From Flavobacterium sp. ACN2 (GTDB lineage: Bacteria; Bacteroidota; Bacteroidia; Flavobacteriales; Flavobacteriaceae): 64,000 nucleotides of DNA. A program made the position numbers and the translations under genes. The notes below the pieces were generated by a model. It did not search any database and was not told the DNA's origin. It saw only the letters and a program-made list of their open reading frames with translations. Below, in pieces: positions 24,906-34,492 of this stretch. The first letter of the stretch is position 1. Each line of letters opens with the position of its first letter. The DNA lies in assembly GCF_002303885.1 (NCBI RefSeq), contig NZ_MRCM01000006.1:124001-188000 (forward strand), given 5' to 3'.

Positions 24906-25937
24906 ATGAAGAAATTATTATTACCTACCTCTATTGTTGGAAGTTTACCCAAACCTGCCTGGCTTGCACCACCCGAAAAACTTTGGTCACCATGGAAATT
25001 AGAAGGCGATCAGCTAGTTGAAGGGAAACAAGACGCTTTGCGCATTTCGCTGCAGGAACAACAATTGGCAGATCTGGATATCATTTGTGACGGCGAGCAG
25101 ACACGCCAGCATTTTGTAACGACTTTTATCGAGCATTTAAGTGGTGTAGATTTTGAAAATCGTAAAACAGTAAAAATCCGTAACCGTTATGACGCGAGTG
25201 TTCCAGTGGTTGTAGGTGAGGTTGCACGTCAAAAAGCAGTTTTTGTTGAAGATGCTAAATTTTTACGTAAACAGACTAATAAGCCTATAAAATGGGCATT
25301 GCCGGGCCCGCTGACAATGGTAGATACCTTGTACGACGATCATTATAAAAGCCGGGAAAAATTGGCCTGGGAATTTGCGAAAGCACTCAATGAAGAAGCA
25401 AGAGAACTTCAAGATGCAGGAGTAGATATTATCCAGTTTGATGAACCTGCATTTAATGTGTTCTTTGATGAAGTAAACGATTGGGGAATGGCAGCATTAG
25501 AAAGAGCCATTGAAGGTTTACACTGTCAAACTGCGGTTCATATTTGCTATGGTTATGGAATACAGGCCAATACTGATTGGAAAAAGACATTAGGTTCTGA
25601 GTGGCGACAATACGAAGAAATTTTTCCGAAAATTCAAAAATCTAAAATTGATGTGGTTTCTTTAGAATGTCACAACTCCAATGTTCCTTTAGATTTAATG
25701 GAACTTGTTCGCGGTAAAAAAGTAATGGTAGGCGCCATTGATGTGGCAACCAATGCTATTGAAACGCCAGAAGAAGTAGCTGCTACCCTGCGTAAAGCTC
25801 TTGAGTTTGTAGATGCCGAAAATCTTTATCCTTCTACAAATTGCGGTATGGCCCCGCTATCTCGAAACATAGCTAGAGGCAAGTTAAGTGCTTTAAGCGC
25901 AGGAGCAGAAATTATACGCAAAGAACTTGGGATTTAG
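24906..25937 (+). CDS. mesD: Core methionine synthase MesD (MetE C-terminal-like)
   Basis: A 343-residue protein corresponding to the catalytic C-terminal barrel of MetE, without the N-terminal folate-binding half. The zinc ligands are visible: His and Cys in AVHICYG, Glu in VSLECHN and the last Cys in STNCGMAPLSR. The start is LLPTSIVGSLPKPAWL. It should methylate homocysteine to methionine using a donor other than 5-methyltetrahydrofolate. It is paired with mesX, 30 nt upstream, which identifies it as the MesD family. Confidence 0.88.
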   Translation: MKKLLLPTSIVGSLPKPAWLAPPEKLWSPWKLEGDQLVEGKQDALRISLQEQQLADLDIICDGEQTRQHFVTTFIEHLSGVDFENRKTVKIRNRYDASVPVVVGEVARQKAVFVEDAKFLRKQTNKPIKWALPGPLTMVDTLYDDHYKSREKLAWEFAKALNEEARELQDAGVDIIQFDEPAFNVFFDEVNDWGMAALERAIEGLHCQTAVHICYGYGIQANTDWKKTLGSEWRQYEEIFPKIQKSKIDVVSLECHNSNVPLDLMELVRGKKVMVGAIDVATNAIETPEEVAATLRKALEFVDAENLYPSTNCGMAPLSRNIARGKLSALSAGAEIIRKELGI

Positions 25938-25995
25938 TCTCAATATATTAATAATGGAGTCCGTACCTCTACGGAGGAATAATATTTAAAACACA

Positions 25996-26988
25996 TTGAA
26001 GAAATTATTAGAAGTATTAAAAAAAGCAGGTTTCGACGGTTTCCTGTTAATGATAGCCACCATGATTCTGATGGCTTATTTTTTGCCAAAGCCAGGTATG
26101 GTCAAAGAACCTGTTTCGCTGGAGGAGATTGCCAATGCGGGCGTTTCCTTGATTTTTTTGTTTTATGGCTTACGGCTAAGTGTTGAGAAGCTAAAAGTCG
26201 GACTTTCCAATTGGAAAATGCATATTGTCGTCCAGTTGACAACCTTTTTATTTTTTCCCCTCATTGTTTTGGCATTTCGTCCGTTGTTTGTCAATAACGG
26301 CTTCGAGCTGCTTTGGCTGGGTGTATTTTTTTTGGCAGCGTTGCCGTCTACAGTATCCTCTTCGGTGGTCATGGTTTCGATTGCCAAGGGAAACATACCC
26401 GCAGCCATTTTCAATGCAAGCATTTCCAGTTTGATAGGAGTAGTGGTTACGCCGCTCTGGGTTGGGCTGTTTATAGCTTCTGCAACAGGCGATTTTGATG
26501 TGACTCAAATCGTCATAAAGTTGATTCTTCAAGTCTTGCTGCCTGTTATCATTGGCATAAGCCTCAATTCCCGTTTAGGTGCCATGGCTGAAAAATACAA
26601 GAAACAGCTTAAATACTTCGATCAGGCAGTTATTCTAACGATTATTTACACGTCGTTTTGCAAGTCATTTTCCGAACATCTTTTTGAAGGCTTCACCGCC
26701 CTTGAACTTGCCGGACTCGCTGCAGGGATGATGGCGTTATTTTTTGCCGTATTCTTTTGTGTCGGACTACTCAGCCGCCTGCTTGGTTTTTCAGATGAAG
26801 ACCGTATTACAGTCTTATTCTGCGGGTCTAAAAAGTCATTGGTGCATGGTACCGTTATGTCAAAAGTACTTTTTCAGCACAGTACCATCACTGGAATCGT
26901 ATTGCTTCCGCTCATGCTTTACCATGCCTTGCAATTGATAGCCGCTAGTATCATTGCTCAGGGTATGGCTCGACGAAAAGAAGTATAA
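25996..26988 (+). CDS. Bile acid:sodium symporter-type transporter
   Basis: A 330-residue membrane protein of the BASS/SBF-like CPA superfamily, with about nine or ten helices. The typical loop LPSTVSSSVVMVSIAKGNIP and the later segment FCGSKKSLVHGTVMSKVLF match the family. The start appears to be TTG at 25996; the nearest in-frame ATG would delete the first helix. A short hairpin (CCGTA/TACGG, 25961-25974) and GGAGG lie just upstream. The gene looks GC-richer than its neighbours (26401-26460 is about half G+C) and may be acquired. The substrate is unknown; a link with methionine metabolism is only by position. Confidence 0.8.
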   Translation: MKKLLEVLKKAGFDGFLLMIATMILMAYFLPKPGMVKEPVSLEEIANAGVSLIFLFYGLRLSVEKLKVGLSNWKMHIVVQLTTFLFFPLIVLAFRPLFVNNGFELLWLGVFFLAALPSTVSSSVVMVSIAKGNIPAAIFNASISSLIGVVVTPLWVGLFIASATGDFDVTQIVIKLILQVLLPVIIGISLNSRLGAMAEKYKKQLKYFDQAVILTIIYTSFCKSFSEHLFEGFTALELAGLAAGMMALFFAVFFCVGLLSRLLGFSDEDRITVLFCGSKKSLVHGTVMSKVLFQHSTITGIVLLPLMLYHALQLIAASIIAQGMARRKEV

Positions 26989-27154
26989 TTTTATTTGTGA
27001 CGTGCCCCTTTATCTTTTTTTCGATAAAGGGTACCAAAGATAGCGCTCCCTGCTATAAAATAATGTGTCTTAGATTTTTATACTGTGAATATAAACTTTG
27101 CAGTATGCTATGTTTTTAATTTCTATAAAACAAGATTTTTGTATTGTTTTTGGT

Positions 27155-27162
27155 TATATTTG
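27155..27162 (+). promoter_or_regulatory. -7 box (TATATTTG) of the Lrp-type gene
   Basis: An exact TAnnTTTG match 45 nt before the start at 27208. A TTTG at 27138-27141 is closer than usual (13-nt spacer). Confidence 0.45.
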
Positions 27163-27207
27163 AAGAATTTCATTCTGTTTTAGAAATAAATTAAACCAAA
27201 ATATTCT

Positions 27208-27660
27208 ATGGAACAAATAGACGATATTGATCTTCAGTTATTAAATATACTTCACGATAATTCTAAGTATACAGTAAAAGAGCTTGCTAAGATGGTAAAT
27301 CTTTCGGCATCGCCTGTTTTCGAGCGAATTAAAAGATTGGAAAACAGTGGCTATATTAAAAAATATATTGCCCTGCTTGATGCAGAAAAACTAAATAGAG
27401 GTTTCATTGTTTTTTGTAATATCAAACTTAAACAGCACGATCGTAATATCGGGAATCAGTTTGTTAGTGATATTATGAAAATAGAAGAAGTTGTAGAATG
27501 TTATAATATCTCAGGAGATTACGATTTTTTAATGAAAGTTTCTGCCAAAGACATGAAGCATTATCAGGATTTTGTGTTTAATAAATTGGGATCAGTTGAA
27601 AGTATAGGAAGTACCCAAAGTACCTTTGTTATGTCGGAGATAAAAAATTTGTACGGATAG
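27208..27660 (+). CDS. Lrp/AsnC family transcriptional regulator
   Basis: A 150-residue protein. The N-terminal HTH (LNILHDNSKYTVKELAKMVN, then LSASPVFERIKRLENSGYIK) and the C-terminal RAM/ligand domain (VVECYNISGDYDFLMKVSA) have family-typical length and order. Lrp-like proteins sense amino acids and control amino-acid metabolism or transport. The neighbouring methionine and carrier genes could be targets, but no site was identified. It has its own -7 box. Confidence 0.92.
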   Translation: MEQIDDIDLQLLNILHDNSKYTVKELAKMVNLSASPVFERIKRLENSGYIKKYIALLDAEKLNRGFIVFCNIKLKQHDRNIGNQFVSDIMKIEEVVECYNISGDYDFLMKVSAKDMKHYQDFVFNKLGSVESIGSTQSTFVMSEIKNLYG

Positions 27661-27775
27661 TTCCGCGATGGCTTATTTATTTGAAATTCGCCTTAGGTTT
27701 TGTGATTGAAAATGTAATAACTCCATTCATGAAGTATCTTGTAAAGGCTTGAAAAATCTACATATTTGTATATAA

Positions 27776-27812
27776 AAAAACGAGACAACTATTAGTTAGT
27801 TGTCTCGTTTTT
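27776..27812. terminator. Terminator between the Lrp gene and tRNA-Arg
   Basis: AAAAACGAGACAACTA (27776-27791) pairs with TAGTTGTCTCGTTTTT (27797-27812). It ends 1 nt from the tRNA 3' end, so it terminates the leftward tRNA transcript and may also stop the Lrp transcript. Confidence 0.9.
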
Positions 27813-27813
27813 G

Positions 27814-27887
27814 TGACCTCGACTGGATTCAAACCAGTAACCTTCTGAGCCGTAATCAGATGCGCTATTCAGTTGCGCCACGAGGCC
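27814..27887 (-). tRNA. tRNA-Arg (anticodon ACG)
   Basis: Read leftward, the 74-nt sequence folds as a tRNA. The acceptor stem GGCCTCG pairs with CGAGGTC, with discriminator A. The anticodon loop is TTACGGC in the stem TCTGA/TCAGA, so the anticodon is ACG (arginine). The T arm is ACTGG-TTTGAAT-CCAGT. CCA is not encoded. A strong terminator follows. Confidence 0.93.
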
Positions 27888-28001
27888 TTTTTGTTATCAA
27901 TTAGCTATTTTTTTGTAGCTTTGTTGATTGCTTATTGCGGGTGCAAAGATAGACATAAATGTGAGATATACAAGAGAAAAATAACAGAAAAATAAAAAAA
28001 A

Positions 28002-28514
28002 ATGCAGATTAAAAATTATATACGTGATATTCAGGGATTTCCAAAAGAAGGAATTTTGTTTAAAGATATAACACCTTTACTAAATGACACTGAAGCACGA
28101 ACAAATTGCTTAAAAATTTTGGTAGATTCTTTAAATGATCAAAAAATAGATAAGGTTGTTGGTGCTGAATCTCGTGGTTTTTTCTTCGGAATGTTGTTGG
28201 CGCAAGAGTTAAATGCCGGATTTGTTCCCGTAAGAAAACCAAAAAAGCTTCCGTTTGATACCATTTCTGCTTCTTACGAATTGGAATACGGCACTGATAG
28301 TTTAGAAATGCATACCGATGCTATTAAAAAAGGCGATCGAGTTTTAATTCACGACGATGTATTAGCTACTGGCGGAACCGCAAAAGCAGTTTGCGAATTG
28401 GTAGAGAAATTAGGTGGGGAAATTGTACAATGTAATTTCTTAATGGAGCTGACTTTTCTTAACGGAAGAGAAAAAATAAAAGAGTATCCCGTTTTTGCCG
28501 CACTAACATATTAA
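28002..28514 (+). CDS. apt: Adenine phosphoribosyltransferase
   Basis: A 170-residue enzyme that converts adenine and PRPP to AMP (purine salvage). It starts IRDIQGFPKEGILFKDITPL, the family's N-terminal signature, and has the PRPP-binding motif VLIHDDVLATGGTAKA. The GAESRGFFFG and PVRKPKKLP segments are also typical. Full length, cytoplasmic, monocistronic. It is followed by a hairpin at 28533-28575 and faces pheT. Confidence 0.96.
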   Translation: MQIKNYIRDIQGFPKEGILFKDITPLLNDTEARTNCLKILVDSLNDQKIDKVVGAESRGFFFGMLLAQELNAGFVPVRKPKKLPFDTISASYELEYGTDSLEMHTDAIKKGDRVLIHDDVLATGGTAKAVCELVEKLGGEIVQCNFLMELTFLNGREKIKEYPVFAALTY

Positions 28515-28532
28515 TAGAAACGAAAAAAATCT

Positions 28533-28575
28533 CGTGCAGTAAAGGTTTGAGTCTAATTTCGTCTTTTATTGCACG
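28533..28575 (+). terminator. Hairpin after apt
   Basis: CGTGCAGTAAA (28533-28543) pairs with TTTATTGCACG (28565-28575), one mismatch, loop 21 nt; the T-run after it is short. It is a likely terminator for apt. Confidence 0.55.
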
Positions 28576-28657
28576 TTTAAGACTAGAAAATAGTAAATTC
28601 ATGATTCAGCTTTAAAAATAAGATTAAAGCCAAACAACGCACCCTGTTTGGATTTAA

Positions 28658-28685
28658 CCTGAACTTTAAACCGGAAACTTGAAAC
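28658..28685. repeat. Heptamer repeat element B
   Basis: Four tandem 7-mers CCTGAAC, TTTAAAC, CGGAAAC, TTGAAAC, followed by an A-rich tract and a terminator, at the convergent 3' ends of apt and pheT. Confidence 0.65.
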
Positions 28686-28692
28686 AAAAAAC

Positions 28693-28723
28693 AAAAACCC
28701 GACAAAATCATTGTCGGGTTTTT
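28693..28723 (-). terminator. Terminator of pheT
   Basis: AAAAACCCGACAA (28693-28705) pairs with TTGTCGGGTTTTT (28711-28723); symmetric A/T flanks make it usable in both directions. Confidence 0.9.
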
Positions 28724-28745
28724 TATTTTGAAAGTAAGAAAGAAA

Positions 28746-31166
28746 TTATCTTAAACTTGCACCAAGTTCAGTTTCGAAAGTCTGCTGTAATTTAGACATG
28801 ATTTTATCGATTTGAGCATCGGTTAATGTTTTAGTATTGTCTTGAATAGTAAAACTCAAAGCGTATGATTTTTTTCCTTCTGGTAATTTATTTCCTTGAT
28901 AAACATCAAATAGATTAATGTCTTTTAAAAGCGCTTTTTCTGTTTGTTTTGCCAAATTGAAAATGCTTTCATAAGTCGTTTTTTCATCGATTAGTAAAGC
29001 CAAATCTCTACGAACTTCTGGATATTTAGGAATTTCAGTATACTTAATTTTTCCTGTAATGATTTTTAAAACCAAATCCCAGTTAAAATCTGCGTAATAA
29101 ACGTCTTGCTTAATACCAAAATGTTTCAAAATAGGCTTTTTAATAACACCCATTTCAACCAAAATATCGTTGTTGTAAGTAATTGCTGTTCCTTCAGAAT
29201 AAATATCAGATTGAACTGGCGCATTCGAAATCTTTTCAATTCCTAAACGAGATAAAATAGCTTTTACATATCCTTTCAACAAGAAGAAATCTGTTGTTTT
29301 TTGCGGATTTGTCCAGCTTTCTTTGTTTCTGTTTCCAGAGATCAATAAAGAAAGGTGTTTATGTTCTTCGTAACCGTTTAAATACTTATGGTATGTTTTT
29401 CCGAATTCAAATAATTTTAAATCTGAATTTTTTCTATTAATGTTATATGAAACTGCTTCTAATCCAGAAAACAATAAAGATTGGCGAAGTGTTGCTAAAT
29501 CACTACTCAACGGATTCAACATCGATACATTATGCTCTTCTTTTAATGAAGCAGATAATTTCGCGTAAGCTGCAGTCGTTAACGAATTAGCCATCATTTC
29601 ATGGAAACCTTGCGAATTCAACTGAGAAGCAATTACGTTTTGTACTTTGTAATCTTCTGTTCTTGGCGAATTTGCTACTGTAGCATTAAATTTCTTAGAG
29701 AAGTTAATATTATTATAACCATAAACTCTCAAAATTTCTTCGATTACATCAATTTCGCGCTGAACGTCTACACGATATGCAGGAATAGTTAAACCTAAAC
29801 CAGTATCTGAAACGCTGTTTACTTTAATATCTAATGAAACTAATATTTTTTTGATCGTATCTTTTGGAATTTCTTGTCCGATAATTTTAGAAACATGGCT
29901 GAAATTCAACAAAACAGAAAAATCTTCAACCTTTTTAGGATAAACTTCTACAACATCAGAAGTGATTTTTCCGCCAGCAACTTCCTGAATTAGAAGTGCC
30001 GCACGTTTTAAAGCGTATTCTGTAATCGTTGGATCAATTCCTCTTTCAAATCTAAAAGAAGCATCTGTACTTAACTGATGTCTTTTTGCTGTTTTACGAA
30101 TGCTTACAGGATCAAAATAAGCACTTTCTAAGAAAATAGAAGTAGTTCCTTCAGAAACTCCAGATTTTTTTCCTCCAAAAACTCCAGCAATACAAAGTGG
30201 ACCTTTTTCGTCGCAAATCATTAAATCTTCTTTATGAAGCGTTCTTTCAACGTCATCAAGAGTAACAAATTTAGTTCCTTCTGCAACGGTCTTTACAATA
30301 ATTTTTCCGTTGATTTTGGCAGCATCAAAAGCGTGTAAAGGTTGTCCTAATTCATGTAAAACATAATTCGTAACGTCAACAATATTATTTTTTGGAGTTA
30401 GACCAATAGCTTTTAAACGGTCTTGTAACCAGCTTGGAGATTCGTGTACAGAAATTCCAGAAATAGTTACACCGCAATATCTTGGAGCTAAATGATTGTC
30501 CTCAACATTTACGTCAATTTTAAGCGTACGCATGTCAACTCTAAAATTGCTTACCGAAGGCGTAATCAATTCTATGTTTACACCACGCTGTAGCATTCCA
30601 GCTCTTAAATCACGAGCTGTTCCAAAATGGCTCATTGCATCGGCACGGTTTGGTGTTAATCCGATTTCGAAAACTTCATCATTTGCAATTTGAAAAACTT
30701 CAGAAGCAGGAGTTCCTGGAACCAAATCTTCGGCCAAAACCATAATTCCGTCATGGCTATTTCCTAAACCTAATTCATCTTCAGCACAGATCATTCCGTG
30801 GCTTTCCTGTCCGCGAATTTTTCCTTTTTTAATGGTAAATTCTGCACCATCTTTATCGTATAAAACGGTTCCAATTGTTGCAACAGGTACTTTTTGTCCT
30901 GCAGCCACATTTGCAGCGCCGCAAACAATTTGTACAGGAGCTTCTAAACCAACATCAACTGTAGTAACTTTCAATCTATCAGCATCAGGATGTTTTTCGC
31001 AAGTTAGAACGTGTCCAACAACAACGCCTGCCAAACCTCCTTTAATTGATTCGTATTTTTCAACAACTTCAACTTCTAAACCTAAATCTGTTAGTAATTC
31101 AGAAGTCTGCTCAGATGTCCAATCAGTTTTAATAAATTGTTTTAACCAGTTGTAAGATATTTTCAT
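28746..31166 (-). CDS. pheT: Phenylalanyl-tRNA synthetase beta subunit
   Basis: An 806-residue subunit that with PheS forms the alpha2-beta2 enzyme charging tRNA-Phe. It starts MKISYNWLKQFI and has the N-terminal tRNA-binding (EMAP-like) domain (VVGHVLTCEKHPDADRLKV), the B3/B4 editing region (GITPK-like GLTPKNNIVDVTNYV; FDAAKINGKI) and the C-terminal ferredoxin-like anticodon domain (EIPKYPEVRRDLALLI). Length and domain order are normal. pheS is not in this window. A -7 box lies upstream at 31197-31204. Confidence 0.97.
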   Translation of the reverse strand: MKISYNWLKQFIKTDWTSEQTSELLTDLGLEVEVVEKYESIKGGLAGVVVGHVLTCEKHPDADRLKVTTVDVGLEAPVQIVCGAANVAAGQKVPVATIGTVLYDKDGAEFTIKKGKIRGQESHGMICAEDELGLGNSHDGIMVLAEDLVPGTPASEVFQIANDEVFEIGLTPNRADAMSHFGTARDLRAGMLQRGVNIELITPSVSNFRVDMRTLKIDVNVEDNHLAPRYCGVTISGISVHESPSWLQDRLKAIGLTPKNNIVDVTNYVLHELGQPLHAFDAAKINGKIIVKTVAEGTKFVTLDDVERTLHKEDLMICDEKGPLCIAGVFGGKKSGVSEGTTSIFLESAYFDPVSIRKTAKRHQLSTDASFRFERGIDPTITEYALKRAALLIQEVAGGKITSDVVEVYPKKVEDFSVLLNFSHVSKIIGQEIPKDTIKKILVSLDIKVNSVSDTGLGLTIPAYRVDVQREIDVIEEILRVYGYNNINFSKKFNATVANSPRTEDYKVQNVIASQLNSQGFHEMMANSLTTAAYAKLSASLKEEHNVSMLNPLSSDLATLRQSLLFSGLEAVSYNINRKNSDLKLFEFGKTYHKYLNGYEEHKHLSLLISGNRNKESWTNPQKTTDFFLLKGYVKAILSRLGIEKISNAPVQSDIYSEGTAITYNNDILVEMGVIKKPILKHFGIKQDVYYADFNWDLVLKIITGKIKYTEIPKYPEVRRDLALLIDEKTTYESIFNLAKQTEKALLKDINLFDVYQGNKLPEGKKSYALSFTIQDNTKTLTDAQIDKIMSKLQQTFETELGASLR

Positions 31167-31196
31167 TGTAGTTCTTTAATTCTTTGTATGAGGTTA

Positions 31197-31204
31197 CAAA
31201 TATA
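31197..31204 (-). promoter_or_regulatory. -7 box (TATATTTG) of pheT
   Basis: Read leftward this is TATATTTG, an exact TAnnTTTG match 31 nt before the pheT start codon. No clear -33 TTTG was found. Confidence 0.5.
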
Positions 31205-31440
31205 AGGATTGCACGTTGGAGTAAGAAAAAATTGAGTAGTTTTTTCTATTTGTTTTTAAATGACCGAAAAATGCTGTCTACTAATTATTTAGCAATTTAT
31301 AGATTAAAATTTTGCTAAATGATTATTATAAAAGTCTAAAAAAAACGAATGTGTAATTTTTGTGCTACAAGATGAACGAAAAGTGCTATTCTGTTTCTTT
31401 TTATGAAACTAAATTTGAAGTGAATCAAAAAAAGAATATT

Positions 31441-32946
31441 ATGAGTACTGCAGTAAAAAGACCTGAATTTAAGGTAAAATACGATAACTATATTGGTGGA
31501 AAATTTGTAGCCCCAATTAAAGGAGAATACTTTGATGTTGTTTCTCCAATTGATGGAAAAGTATTTACAAAAGCAGCGCATTCTGGAAAAGAAGATCTTG
31601 AATTGGCTGTAGATACTGCTTATGAAGCATTTAAAACTTGGGGAAAAACTTCTGTAACCGAAAGGAGTATTTTACTAAATAAGATTGCACAAAAAATTGA
31701 AGACAATTTAGAATATATTGCAGCAGTTGAAACGGTAGACAACGGAAAACCAATTCGCGAAACACTTGCTGCCGATATTCCATTAGCCATTGACCACTTT
31801 AGGTATTTTGCAGGTGTAATTCGCGCAGAAGAAAGTTCGATAGCAGAATTAGATTCGCAGACTGTTTCTATTGCGTTAAGCGAACCTCTTGGAGTTGTGG
31901 CGCAGATTATTCCGTGGAATTTCCCGATTTTAATGGCCGTTTGGAAAATTGCTCCAGCACTTGCAGCAGGAAACACAATTGTTTTAAAACCAGCAGAAAG
32001 CACACCAATTTCGATTATGGTTTTAATGGAATTAGTTGGAGATATTCTTCCTCCAGGAGTTCTAAATATTGTAAACGGTTTTGGTGCCGAATTAGGTCGT
32101 CCGTTAGTAACCAATAAAAAAGTGTCAAAAGCAGCATTTACAGGTTCTACTACAACAGGACGCTTGGTAATGCAATACGCAACAGAAAACATTATTCCGG
32201 TCACTTTAGAATTGGGCGGAAAATCACCAAATATTTTCTTCCCGTCAGTAGCAGATCACGACGATGATTTCTTTGATAAAGCTGTAGAAGGTGCTGTATT
32301 ATTTGCTTTAAATCAAGGTGAAATCTGTACTTGTCCTTCTAGGCTATTAATCCACGAAGATATTTACGAAAAGTTTATCAAAAAAGTTATCGAAAGAACT
32401 GAAGCGATTATAGCGGGAAATCCGTTGGATAAATCGACTATGATTGGGGCTCAGACTTCGATTGTGCAGAAAGAAAAAATCATGTCTTACATTAAATTAG
32501 GAAAAGAAGAAGGAGCAGAGGTTTTAACTGGAGGAGATGAAAATAAATTAGGAGGCGAATTAGAAGGTGGTTATTACATCAAGCCAACGTTGTTTAAAGG
32601 TCATAACAAAATGAGAATCTTTCAAGAAGAGATTTTCGGGCCAGTTTTGGCGGTTACAACTTTTAAAACTACAGAAGAAGCGATCGAAATTGCAAACGAC
32701 ACGATGTATGGTTTAGGGGCTGGAGTTTGGACACGTGATGCGCATGAAATTTATCAGGTTCCAAGAGCAATTCAGTCCGGTCGTGTATGGATAAATCAAT
32801 ATCATTCTTATCCTGCCGGTGCTCCGTTTGGAGGTTACAAACAATCTGGAATTGGTCGTGAAAACCATAAAATGATGTTGAGCCAATACCGTCAAACCAA
32901 AAACATGCTGATTTCTTATGACAAAAAGAAATTAGGATTCTTCTAA
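31441..32946 (+). CDS. Aldehyde dehydrogenase family protein
   Basis: A protein of 501 residues from the ATG at 31441; the reading frame is open from 31360 but the conserved sequence starts after [11 protein letters not shown]. Catalytic Cys lies in [11 protein letters not shown] and the general-base Glu in [10 protein letters not shown]. The NAD-binding segment [19 protein letters not shown] is typical of acetaldehyde and other short-chain aldehyde dehydrogenases. It leads an operon with an alcohol dehydrogenase and DUF779, so the likely pathway is alcohol to aldehyde to acid. Confidence 0.92.
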   Translation: MSTAVKRPEFKVKYDNYIGGKFVAPIKGEYFDVVSPIDGKVFTKAAHSGKEDLELAVDTAYEAFKTWGKTSVTERSILLNKIAQKIEDNLEYIAAVETVDNGKPIRETLAADIPLAIDHFRYFAGVIRAEESSIAELDSQTVSIALSEPLGVVAQIIPWNFPILMAVWKIAPALAAGNTIVLKPAESTPISIMVLMELVGDILPPGVLNIVNGFGAELGRPLVTNKKVSKAAFTGSTTTGRLVMQYATENIIPVTLELGGKSPNIFFPSVADHDDDFFDKAVEGAVLFALNQGEICTCPSRLLIHEDIYEKFIKKVIERTEAIIAGNPLDKSTMIGAQTSIVQKEKIMSYIKLGKEEGAEVLTGGDENKLGGELEGGYYIKPTLFKGHNKMRIFQEEIFGPVLAVTTFKTTEEAIEIANDTMYGLGAGVWTRDAHEIYQVPRAIQSGRVWINQYHSYPAGAPFGGYKQSGIGRENHKMMLSQYRQTKNMLISYDKKKLGFF

Positions 32947-33007
32947 AGAATATAAACTTGGGAATAGAAAGCTAAAAAGTTTTCTATTCTCTTAAAACCA
33001 TAGAATT

Positions 33008-34042
33008 ATGCTTCCAAAAACAATGAAAGCTGCGGTCGTTCGAGAATTCGGTTCTCTTTTAAGAATAGAAGAAGTCGAAGTAAAACGCCCTGGTAGAAAT
33101 GAAATTCTTGTAAAAGTAATTGCAAGTGGAGTCTGTCACACCGATTTACATGCTGTAGAAGGCGATTGGCCGGTAAAACCCAAAATGCCTTTAATTCCGG
33201 GACACGAAGCTGTTGGCTATGTTGCTGCAGTAGGTCAGGATGTGAAAAATGTAAAAGAAGGAGATGCTGTTGGTGTGCCTTGGCTTTACAGTGCTTGCGG
33301 TGGCTGTGACCATTGCATTACAGGCTGGGAAACCTTATGTGAAAGCCAGCAGAATGGCGGTTACAGTGTAGATGGCGGATTTGCAGAATTTGTAATTGCA
33401 GATGCGAGATATGTTGGAATTTTGCCTTCTAATGTGAATTTTATCGAAATGGCTCCCATCTTATGCGCAGGAGTTACTGTTTACAAAGGATTAAAAGAAA
33501 CTGAGGTGAAACCTGGAGAATGGGTTGCAATTTCTGGAATTGGAGGTTTAGGACATGTTGCAGTGCAATATGCAAAAGCTATGGGAATGAATGTTGCAGC
33601 AATTGATATTGGAGATGATAAATTGGAACTGGCAAAAAAATTAGGTGCCGATTTGGTAGTAAATGCTAAAAATCAAAATCCTGGAGAATTCTTAAAGAAA
33701 GAAGTTGGTGGTATGCATGGGGCATTGGTTACCGCAGTTTCTCCAATTGCTTTCAAACAAGGGCTTGAGACGTTGAGAAGAAAAGGTACAATGGCATTAA
33801 ACGGACTTCCTCCAGGCAATTTTGATTTGTCTATTTTCGATACTGTTTTAAATAGAATTACGATAAGAGGTTCTATTGTTGGAACTAGAAAAGATATGAA
33901 AGAAGCTATTGAATTTGCCGTTGATGGCAAAGTCAAAGCAACCGTAACAACTTCAAAATTAGAAGACGTTAATACAGTTTTCGATAAAATGAAGAAAGGT
34001 GAGATTGAAGGACGAATTGTGCTCGATATAGCACAGTCCTAA
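33008..34042 (+). CDS. Zinc-dependent alcohol dehydrogenase (AdhP-like)
   Basis: A 344-residue medium-chain dehydrogenase. The catalytic zinc site is [15 protein letters not shown] (Cys, His) with GHEAVG; the structural zinc loop has four Cys ([17 protein letters not shown]); the NAD motif is [17 protein letters not shown]. It resembles AdhP-type, ethanol-preferring enzymes. It lies 61 nt after the aldehyde dehydrogenase gene, so alcohol and aldehyde oxidation are probably coupled. Confidence 0.94.
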   Translation: MLPKTMKAAVVREFGSLLRIEEVEVKRPGRNEILVKVIASGVCHTDLHAVEGDWPVKPKMPLIPGHEAVGYVAAVGQDVKNVKEGDAVGVPWLYSACGGCDHCITGWETLCESQQNGGYSVDGGFAEFVIADARYVGILPSNVNFIEMAPILCAGVTVYKGLKETEVKPGEWVAISGIGGLGHVAVQYAKAMGMNVAAIDIGDDKLELAKKLGADLVVNAKNQNPGEFLKKEVGGMHGALVTAVSPIAFKQGLETLRRKGTMALNGLPPGNFDLSIFDTVLNRITIRGSIVGTRKDMKEAIEFAVDGKVKATVTTSKLEDVNTVFDKMKKGEIEGRIVLDIAQS

Positions 34043-34110
34043 ATAGTTGGTTATGTTGAAGCAGTAAATTCTTAATTGAATTTACTGCTTTTTTTTAATA
34101 CTTAAAAGTT

Positions 34111-34485
34111 ATGATTAAACGAATTGATGCCACAGAAAAAGCAGTTGAACTGATAAATATTCTAAAAGAGAAACACGGTGATTTGATGTTTTACCAAGCT
34201 GGAGGATGCTGCGAAGGAACACAGCCACAGTGTTTTGAAAAAGGTGGCTATTATCAGCGAACTGGTGATGTTTGTATTGGTACAGTAGAAGATGTTGAAT
34301 TTTGGGTAGACAAAGATTTATTTGAATATTGGAAACACGCACATTTTACCTTAACTGTAATTGATGCATTTGGAGTAGGAGGTTTTTCGTTAGAAACCCC
34401 ATTAAAGAAAACGTTTCAAATAGAATATCGTATTTTCACTCCCGAAGAGGAGAAGGATTTGGAACCAGTTTTTAGGATTGAATAG
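34111..34485 (+). CDS. DUF779 domain-containing protein
   Basis: A 124-residue soluble protein. DUF779 features are the Cys-rich loop GGCCEGTQPQCFEKGGYYQR, likely to bind metal, and VDAFGVGGFSLETPLKKTF near the C-terminus. DUF779 genes are usually found beside aldehyde dehydrogenases, as here. The biochemical role is unknown. It ends the alcohol/aldehyde operon and faces an AraC regulator. Confidence 0.9.
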   Translation: MIKRIDATEKAVELINILKEKHGDLMFYQAGGCCEGTQPQCFEKGGYYQRTGDVCIGTVEDVEFWVDKDLFEYWKHAHFTLTVIDAFGVGGFSLETPLKKTFQIEYRIFTPEEEKDLEPVFRIE

Positions 34486-34492
34486 TTTTTTT

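Noticed and set aside
26163..26532. Two overlapping minus-strand ORFs inside the carrier gene
   Set aside because: They are frame shadows of a GC-richer membrane-protein gene, with no homology-like features.
27001..27031. Terminator after the BASS-type carrier
   Set aside because: CCCTTTATC/GATAAAGGG forms a 9-bp stem, but the T-run is in the loop and none follows the stem, so a terminator role is not supported.
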